Shown here piece after piece: positions 57,218 to 64,000 of a DNA stretch of 64,000 nucleotides. The stretch is from Brevipalpus yothersi (lineage: Eukaryota; Arthropoda; Arachnida; Trombidiformes; Tenuipalpidae). Both the position numbers and the translations under genes were made by a program. The DNA lies in the NCBI GenBank assembly GCA_003956705.1, contig QZCP01000070.1:65768-129767 (forward strand), in the 5' to 3' direction. Under the pieces are notes generated by a model. The model ran no database searches, had not been told where the DNA came from, and saw only the letters and a program-made list of their open reading frames with translations. How positions within the stretch are numbered: the stretch's first letter is position 1; every line of letters starts with the position of its first letter.

Positions 57218-59137
57218 TCAAACATTTTCGAGAATTTTTTTGACACCATATGCATCGAGAGCCTCAAGCTTATTCAGAGGTCTCACAGGCCAAACTTTCC
57301 GCAATTTTAAACTCTCAGCATCTTTAAGTAACTTGTCCATTTTGATAAGATAAGGATAGATGTTTTGTTCGATCCACTCATATACTGTATATTCATCAAA
57401 AACTTCGCTAAGAGCTTTCGCAGAAGATTTGAGAGCAGAATTGAGAATATATCGAACACTACTGTGCTGTGCTAACCCTTCGTCAACACGAACAGGATTA
57501 GAAATATTGTGACGAATATTGTAGTCTGTTAACCATGCTTTGTGTATTGTGACATCGTAAATATATTCATTGACTTTCTTAATAGCTTCGGCAACTGTTT
57601 GAGTCATCCTGTAAACAGGTGCACCAGGAAATTCGCATTGTGAAGCATGATTGTAAAGGAATGGATCATTATCCAAATTGACATCATCGTTGAAAGAGCG
57701 ATCACCAAAAGTAGCACAGCTCATAATTTCATCAAACTGCTTGAAAACTTCGGAACTCTGATAATGTCCATTTTTCAATGTGATGAGATCAACAATCAAT
57801 GAGGGTAAACCGGATGGAAGAAGTTCACAAAGTACTCCAAGATGATCATAACGCTGCCATCCAGTAACAACGACTCCCCGAAACGATCTGAACTTATCAT
57901 GTTGCTCTGATAAAGTTTCCAGCCAGCCCTCATTGTTTTCAAGATGCATTTTTACGTTCGGTGCCGTCAAGGTTTCACCGTAGGCTCCCTTGAAAGCAGT
58001 CGCAGCCCATGCACCTTCAAAATTTTCAGCAAACATGCCGAACGTTGAGTATGGTATGAAACGATAAACATCTTTAACGTAAACCCACATCATGATCTCA
58101 ACCAATTTGCCTAAGCCACTTTCCTTCAATTTGTCTGGTGAAAAATTACGAAGCATATCATCCCAGATAACGGGAATAATTTTATGCTTCTCTCGCACAT
58201 ATTTGGCCACTTGAGAAACGTAATCCAAGAATAAAGATTCACGATCCTTGTTTCGACAACGATCACAATAACCCATTTGGAAAACTTCATCACATCCGAT
58301 GTTGAGCCACTTAACGCCCTTATGTAGTGACAACATTTGGTCAATCAGTTGCTTGACTAAAGCAAGTGATTCATTTTTCGATGGACACAAGGCCATCGGA
58401 TAGGCATCCACTTCTCTGAGATGTCGAAATTTTTCTATTTTAAGTACAAACTCCATGTGTCCAAATGTTGGAACCAGTGGCATGACTTCCATACCATGTT
58501 TTTTGGTTTCTTCCAGGAAAGAGAGGATATCCTCTTCTGAGTATGCATTTTTAGCCGCAATAGGCTCCAAATTTCCTTTATAAGGAAACATGTCTTCATA
58601 TTCGATAACAATTCCATTGGCTCCAGCTGCTTTGAGCAGTGGGAGAATCTTTTTTAAGTAACTTATATTCGGTGGAGCACCTTTGAGATCAAAATGAACA
58701 TAACGAAGTTCGGGAATAAAGTATTTGTCTTTCTTCTCATCACGAGCATTGTCTTTGTAATTGAATGCAGCACTATTCAATCCACCGGTTTCACTGACAT
58801 GAGAATCAAAATTCAATGATTTTTCATCGATACCATCGTTACCGGATATCCTATGGTTTGGACCCTGATCAGTCTTTGCAAAATCTTGAGGAGAAAAAGA
58901 GTCCACTATTTTGGATCGAGATTCCGATTTACCGTAAAATTTGCCCAATGATGTTTCATGACTTGTGATTTCGGTGGAAATTTTGTGTGGATAACCAACT
59001 TTTTTGTACTGTAAAGCGACTACAGTGAAAGAGATGACCATAATGATGGCCAAAAGAAGAGGCTTCCGTTTCCACAATGATGTGAAAACATAAGAGCCTA
59101 CAGGCTTTAACCATCGATTACCTGTTCTGGTAGCCAT
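57218..59137 (-). CDS. hexosaminidase D-like GH20 glycosidase, type II membrane form
   Basis: One uninterrupted exon encodes 639 residues. The start is the first ATG of the frame (MATRTGNRW); the frame stays open upstream only with a non-ATG start. A single hydrophobic helix at about residues 26-44, preceded by KRK, indicates a type II membrane anchor, and a stem of about 100 polar residues follows. The GH20 TIM barrel starts near residue 160 (YVHFDLKGAPPNISYLKK). It includes GIVIEYEDMFPY, VPTFGHMEFVLK, and NIGCDEVFQMG with the catalytic Asp283-Glu284 pair. Later motifs are VIWDDML and VVTGWQRYDH. Animal HEXD proteins remove terminal beta-GalNAc/GlcNAc; many are cytosolic, whereas membrane-anchored forms act in the secretory pathway. 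It is intron-less among intron-rich neighbours, which could mean retroposition or intron loss. Confidence 0.9.
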   Translation of the reverse strand: MATRTGNRWLKPVGSYVFTSLWKRKPLLLAIIMVISFTVVALQYKKVGYPHKISTEITSHETSLGKFYGKSESRSKIVDSFSPQDFAKTDQGPNHRISGNDGIDEKSLNFDSHVSETGGLNSAAFNYKDNARDEKKDKYFIPELRYVHFDLKGAPPNISYLKKILPLLKAAGANGIVIEYEDMFPYKGNLEPIAAKNAYSEEDILSFLEETKKHGMEVMPLVPTFGHMEFVLKIEKFRHLREVDAYPMALCPSKNESLALVKQLIDQMLSLHKGVKWLNIGCDEVFQMGYCDRCRNKDRESLFLDYVSQVAKYVREKHKIIPVIWDDMLRNFSPDKLKESGLGKLVEIMMWVYVKDVYRFIPYSTFGMFAENFEGAWAATAFKGAYGETLTAPNVKMHLENNEGWLETLSEQHDKFRSFRGVVVTGWQRYDHLGVLCELLPSGLPSLIVDLITLKNGHYQSSEVFKQFDEIMSCATFGDRSFNDDVNLDNDPFLYNHASQCEFPGAPVYRMTQTVAEAIKKVNEYIYDVTIHKAWLTDYNIRHNISNPVRVDEGLAQHSSVRYILNSALKSSAKALSEVFDEYTVYEWIEQNIYPYLIKMDKLLKDAESLKLRKVWPVRPLNKLEALDAYGVKKILENV

Positions 59138-60089
59138 CAATTCCACAAGATGGAAAAGAAAGGTGTGTGTACTAATATATGAATGAATATGTAGAGGATG
59201 AGTTATCAAGCGAACAACAACAAGAAGTGGAACGTTTGAGGAAAGACAGTACAATGAAAATCGGTGATAATGGGGATGTTAGTGTCTCTGATAAGTCTAC
59301 CAAATCAGAGCTCAACACTGTGAAACAGTAGCCAAACTCTCGACACAAACATGAGCCAATAAATTTTGGCTGGGCTGTAGATGCGCGCAACAAAAATCAA
59401 TCCTTCTTGGTGTGAAGTAAATTCCGAAGTGTAACTTGAAATGGAATATTGATTGAACACAAAAAAATAAGACTGTCAGTTGATTCAGAATGAACACACT
59501 TTATCAAATTGACTGATTCGGTGAGATTCGAAGTGTGTGTGTGAGAGATACAGAATATCAATGGTTGGTGTTTATATTGTTGACCTTACATACACGGTGA
59601 GAAGAGAGAGAATGGTAAGAATTTCAACAGCCAGCATGATGTATAGCATCCCAGTTGAAAATCATTGATGCAATCGATGATGAAGGAGGATGATGATGAT
59701 GATTAAATGGCAGCACTACAGCTGATCCTTATACAGCTTCCACCATGATGTAGAGAGCGCTTAAGAGAGAGAGAAAATGCTTTTTTTATGGAGGAAAAAA
59801 ATAGTTTACAAAAATATTCTCATAATTCTTCAAATTTGACTGGATGTTTGTCTGGTGATGAAAATTTGAGAGAAACTGAGCTGAAAATCATTGGATAAGA
59901 GTCAGGCAGTCCGAAGAGAGCAAATTTGAAAGGCGTTGATAGAGATGAGTGTCCAATTTCCATGGTGTGAGACTCACACTGTGAGTTGTGAGACCACATG
60001 AGTTCACCCCTTTCCTCGTCCGGACACTGTCCGGCGGACAGGGCAACTAGAGCAATGATGCATATGCAGATTTAGGGATGATAACCTTC
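59138..60089. other. upstream region of the GH20 gene
   Basis: Non-coding as far as I can see. It contains a perfect 15-base palindrome, GTGTGAGACTCACAC, at 59,965-59,979, and a GTCCGGAC palindrome near 60,020. ATG-repeat tracts occur near 59,690. The frames here are short and repeat-derived. Confidence 0.5.
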
Positions 60090-60715
60090 TTTAGGTATGG
60101 CGAATCGGCGAAACTTTTTTTGAACAAATTATCTATGCATAGTTTTTGAATTTAGTTTGCAAAAGCTGGATTCCACATTCCCTGGCAAATGAGATGTTTT
60201 CGTCAGATACTCGCCATTTCTCAGGTGTAGATATTGCAACGTTATCCTGAGCCCATAATCCAGCTTTGTAAGATGCTGCTTGTCCGATTCTACCAGGTAG
60301 CTTTAAGATGATTCCTCCGCATGAGACTCCAGACTCGCTGATCTTCCATTCAAATCATGGCGACTGCACCAACAGTGTCTCAGCGTTCTTTTGATGTATC
60401 GTTTCGAGAATTTTCTTCAGCGCTTGACGAAAACTTCGTATTGCGGTGTTTTTCTTACATTGTCACTACCAAATCGCTCACCACAAGATTCTTGAAGGGT
60501 TGAACGCTCATTTTCCCGGTCTAGTTTACATATGTAATTCCTGAAAGTACTTGACCCTGTCAGTAGTGAGGTCAGCTAAAGTGCAACCTTTCGATAGTGT
60601 CCATTTTCTAGCTGGTTCACTGGCTAGAATATGTGGAGGAATCAATTCCATAGGCCACTCTCTTTGTTGCTCGGCCAGTCATGCTTGAGCTACCAAGATT
60701 GGGTTCTTGATCGAA
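60090..60715 (-). pseudogene. broken taspase-1-like (threonine aspartase) gene
   Basis: Minus-strand conceptual translation in successive frames gives pieces in the order of taspase 1. IKNPILVAQA comes first, then a TGA, then LIPPHILASEPARKW and TDRVKYF. Next is DTVGAVA, with the would-be catalytic Thr codon at 60,374-60,376. DLNGRSAS, GVSCGGIILKLPGRIGQAA and WAQDNVAIST follow, then FARECGIQLLQTKF and a possible FADSPYL. Taspase 1 is an N-terminal-nucleophile protease that cleaves regulators such as MLL. Several in-frame stops lie upstream of the Thr, and two frameshifts separate DTVGAVA, DLNGRSAS and GVSCGG, exactly around the catalytic loop. The N-terminal third is missing. It lies directly beside the segment shared with the Nudix fragment. 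Family identity rests on my recall of the motifs and should be tested by search. Confidence 0.75.
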
Positions 60716-60793
60716 GAAATTATGATGATAGTAAGAAAGTTTTTGCCGAACAAGGTCTTGCAATTGTGCTGCTTTTTCAAGCATCTGAAACTA

Positions 60794-60799
60794 TTTATT
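60794..60799 (-). terminator. candidate polyadenylation signal of the NUDT14-like gene
   Basis: AATAAA on the minus strand, about 75 bases after the stop codon. Another AATAAA (60,872-60,877) overlaps the stop codon itself, and either could be used. The pseudogene copy has lost the downstream one. Confidence 0.4.
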
Positions 60800-60872
60800 C
60801 AAAAGTTGAATTTGAGTAACAAATTATTTTGTGATATACATTGTGAAAGATGTAAATTGCACTTTAACGACT

Positions 60873-62085
60873 TTATTGTTTCTTGATGTGGGGATATTTT
60901 TCATACATGAACCATGCAATTCCACAGAGCATTGAAGCTGGTCTCGCATTTATAGAGTCCTCTTCTCTTGTCCAGAGGAGTTTTCTTGCTTCGTCAATGG
61001 ATAGTCTTGGGAAAGGTCAGAACACGAGAGATGATTAATAATGTGAACGAGAAGAATAAGGAATAATGTAAGCTTACTGCTTAGAACTTACTCAATCACT
61101 TCGATTCTCTCATCATCAATTCCACCTCCCCTGGAAGTTTTCTGCTTATCACTGAAAAGAGAGTCACAAACAAATTCATTCCGATCTTTGTCGAGAAAAT
61201 CACTTTCTTCTCTCTTATCTTACCACACTGTAGCAAAGAAAATCGTATGTACTGCCGCTTGTACACCGATACCAGATCGAGAAGATGTCACGAATTGTAA
61301 AGAGCTAAGAGAGAGATTGAAAAATGAAAACCGTTATCAATGATCAGAGGAAATGTTTTTTAGCTAACAAACGACTGACTGATGCAATTTGATTAAATAA
61401 TGCAATTTACTCATAAGAAGAGGAACTGAGTCATGATCTCACCTAGATGGGATGTCATATCCAGTTTCTTCAAGAACCTCTTCCCTTGCGATTTCCACAG
61501 CATCTTTGCCTGAAAATATTCATGAGGTCCAATAGAAAAAGTTTTGCAGGAAACAAAAGTTGAACGCTAGTGAACTAATTTGAAGAAATCAAACCTTCTT
61601 TATCGATGATCCCAGCACACAGTTCGATTGAGTATCCAGAAATTTTGGGATTTGGGCGAATAATACCTTTGTCAATATCAAGCTCCAATGCTGAAGCTGC
61701 AACAATTGAGGGCCGGAATTGTCGAACAAAAATCAGAGTATCATGATCGCTATTGTAGAGAATGATGGCTACACTGTGAATGAAACATGATGAAATGGGG
61801 AAGAATTACTAGCAAGCTCAATCTACAAACACATTATTTATTTATTATTTACCTGTCATGAGTTTTCAGGCAATCCCAAGCCCGACGTCTATCATCAGAT
61901 CCATCCTGGTTGATTGAAAATACAATGAATCACGATCAGGTTGCAAAGAACGACATCTGAAAACATGTCAAACTCAAAATAAATTAACTCACAAGTGTAT
62001 ACATGACTCGAAATGGCTTAACATATTCGGTTCCTTGAGGTCCGATTGGAGAGATTCCAACAACTTTTGGTCCTTGATCAGACAT
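60873..62085 (-). CDS. Nudix hydrolase, NUDT14 (UDP-sugar pyrophosphatase) type
   Basis: Seven exons: 61993-62085, 61853-61905, 61595-61773, 61443-61509, 61224-61304, 61092-61151 and 60873-61005. All phases fit, giving 221 residues (human NUDT14 has 222). Family landmarks are KPFRVMYTL near the start, then AWDCLKTHDSVAIILYN, FVRQFRPS, IELCAGIIDKEG leading into the Nudix box AREEVLEETGY, SGIGVQAA, and GGGIDDERIEVIEL near the end. At the consensus Nudix Arg position the alignment places Glu, with Arg one residue earlier; the family often varies there. Members hydrolyse UDP-glucose and ADP-ribose to the sugar phosphate and nucleoside monophosphate, needing divalent metal, in the cytosol. A decayed copy of exons 5-7 lies beyond the GH20 gene. 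Confidence 0.92.
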
Positions 62086-63798
62086 GGCTAAATATTTTGA
62101 AGATTAATTTACCGAAATTTGTTCTAAGTAACTCATCAAATCACCTCGTAAATGGAACTTGTAGCCTACTGAACGATCGACTTTCGATTTAACCAAAGAG
62201 TTTCCACAACAAAACAAAATGAATCTCTTTACCGATATCATGTGTGTACTCAAGTGCAGGTGTATGTAGAGAGAGAGAAGAAAGTCAACAAGTTTTGCAA
62301 GATTGCGAAATTTGATTGATTTTCCTTGAGATTATCGAATATTCCATTAGTAGTGCTTATTTGTTCGCGTTTATGGATGATAATTGGGTAGAAATCACGT
62401 AAACTAGTTATCAGCTAAAAATTGTCAGAATATATTTTTTTTCAAATCAAAATGTGTACAAGAGAAGGGCACATCGCTGATATTTTTTCTTTTTTCAAAA
62501 TTAATAGAAATCGAAGGCTTTTCACTGATTTCTCGATCTATTCTCTTTGAAGAGAAAGAAGAAATCAGGGGGGTGGGTTATTCAAAAAATATCAGAAAAT
62601 TGTCTAGCATGATCTGCACAGAGTGTACAATTGATGTTAAATTACAACTGACAACAAGAAAAACAAGTCATTGATAGGACATTCTTCACCGAGTTTCTCC
62701 AATTTACATTCACTTTGCTGATGGCATTTTGAGTCAAAAGTGTAGTGCGTTTGACACACTGTATCTGATCCACTAATATTCATTTTCCACCTACGAGGTA
62801 GGAAGTTAGTAGCAATTAATAGTAAGAATTTTTCCTCCTAATATTATGATATATATACATGCCTAAAATGTATAACAACAGGTTATTAAGGTACAACAAC
62901 ATTAAAAATATTTTTTGACCATTGGGCAGCCCTACGAAGCGTTTTTCTACGGTGATCCTTATCATCTGAAGTTGTTGATGCTCTTTACGATGAATCTGGT
63001 GTGAACTGGGAGCTGGTCATAGTGTTGACAGAGAAGGGTCACTTGTTGCAAAGAATGATAAGACAATGAAGGCAAATTTCTCTCCATCTTTTGGCACCTT
63101 GAGCTTTTGTTGAATCTTCGAAGGGCTGTTTCACAAACCTTTTCACTATTTTGAGAGAGTTAGGGCTGTAAATTTTTTGTCAAAACTGAAACCTTCCAAA
63201 AGTTCGAGGGTCAAGAGTAGAGCTGTCCACTTCATGATGAAAGACACCACACAGCCAATCTCTCCAATACTCTAGGGCTTATGGTGAAGATCAGTACCTT
63301 CCAAGAAAGTAAGTTAAACGTTTCGTAGTTCATCGTTCGACGGGAAGAAGAAAGTAAAAGCGAATTTTGGCCCTTCGAAGATGAATAAATTGAAAAGATG
63401 GGGGAAGACAGATGGCGATCGACTCAATCGGAATAATCAAGTCGCTAAAAATGTGTGTAACAAGGACTATTTGTGGGGTTTGTCCGATCAAGCTCGACTA
63501 CACCGAACACAACTGGCACCTTCTTTCCAGTGGTCAACATTCTTTCCGATAACTTAAACTTTGTTTTGCAAAAAGCAGAGCTAAAGGATGTTGAAAGAGA
63601 ATTGAATGATAAATTAGAATTGAATGATAATAATTTCACGTAGAGTTTAAGTTGATATTCCAAGGAAGGATGTTTCATGATGGGACTTTATCTTGGCAGC
63701 CAAGTTTGATCACAAACGATTCTCATTGTATATCGAAGACACACCATGAACATGTTGTATCCTGAGAAAACAACTCGAGCTAGGGGAAATTTTCTCAC
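62086..63798. other. region without a convincing gene, possibly containing degraded coding sequence
   Basis: The Nudix promoter lies at the left. Around 62,930-63,250 the base composition becomes less AT-rich, and the minus strand shows two overlapping moderately open frames; one reads KVPKDGEKFAFIVLSFFA and is then broken by TGA. I could not match these to a family. A further frame at 63,445-63,678 has no splice logic. Confidence 0.4.
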
Positions 63799-64000
63799 CT
63801 AAATTATTCTCGGACTGCTCTGCGTACCCATTCCTTGAATTGTGAAATGGAGTTACAGATGTGATGACGTTGGGAAAAGAAGAGGACGACTTTATATCCT
63901 GTGCTGATTCCTGCAGATAAAGGTTACTATGCTGCTGAGACAGCACTGAATTGGCTGTTGAATTATTTATAGGGCTGAGCTTCTTATAAACATTATCGTA
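63799..64000 (-). CDS. partial exon of an unknown Ser/Asn/Gln-rich protein
   Basis: The minus strand is open from the window edge to a good donor (TTTAG|GTGAGA), so at least 67 residues of an internal or last exon are coded here. The sequence is polar and low in complexity (SVLSQQHSNLYLQ, KSSSSFP), typical of a disordered region of a regulatory protein. If the donor is not used, the frame continues to a stop at about 63,710. I do not recognise the protein, and the rest lies outside the window. Confidence 0.45.

Overview
The window is nuclear DNA of a small-genome arthropod, most likely an acariform mite. It is AT-rich, genes lie on both strands, introns are mostly 45-1000 bp with GT-AG ends, and long (GA/CT)n microsatellites recur. 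The largest genes encode a large lipid transfer protein of the apolipophorin/vitellogenin type, the family that includes the mite group 14 allergens. The mite assignment is an inference from that protein and from genome style; I cannot name a species.

Layout. Positions 1-760 hold a microsatellite and a small basic-protein gene. Positions 1.1-9.9 kb (minus) and 23.0-31.8 kb (plus) hold two copies of the 2.6-kresidue lipoprotein gene. They are arms of an inverted duplication, head to head across a ~12 kb spacer. The spacer contains a two-exon gene for a secreted four-cysteine peptide (13-14 kb, minus), a sugar-transporter-like MFS gene (18.2-20.2 kb, plus), a doubtful secreted ORF (21 kb) and a possible two-exon membrane-protein gene diverging from the second lipoprotein promoter (22.0-22.6 kb, minus). 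Positions 34.2-41.5 kb carry a tandem pair of GH35 beta-galactosidase genes. These are followed, all on the minus strand, by a saccharopine-dehydrogenase-like oxidoreductase (SCCPDH type, 41.6-43.4 kb), a predicted N-myristoylated protein with three internal repeats (45.1-47.7 kb), a gene-poor microsatellite-rich stretch (47.8-53.4 kb), nicalin (53.4-55.5 kb), a broken fragment of a Nudix gene (56.3-56.9 kb), a hexosaminidase-D-like GH20 gene (57.2-59.1 kb), a broken taspase-1-like gene (60.1-60.7 kb), an intact NUDT14-type Nudix gene (60.9-62.1 kb) and a partial exon at the right edge.

Themes. Most of the window is housekeeping or metabolic: lipid transport, lysosomal-type glycan breakdown by GH35 and GH20 enzymes, ER membrane biogenesis and nucleotide-sugar hydrolysis. 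What stands out is duplication at several ages. The lipoprotein pair is a mosaic of near-identical and diverged tracts, best explained by gene conversion between inverted copies. The beta-galactosidase pair encodes proteins of equal length, but only the first gene has two extra introns. A Nudix fragment and a taspase remnant show local duplication and decay. All multi-exon models below were built by hand from splice signals and reading phase; no transcript evidence was available.
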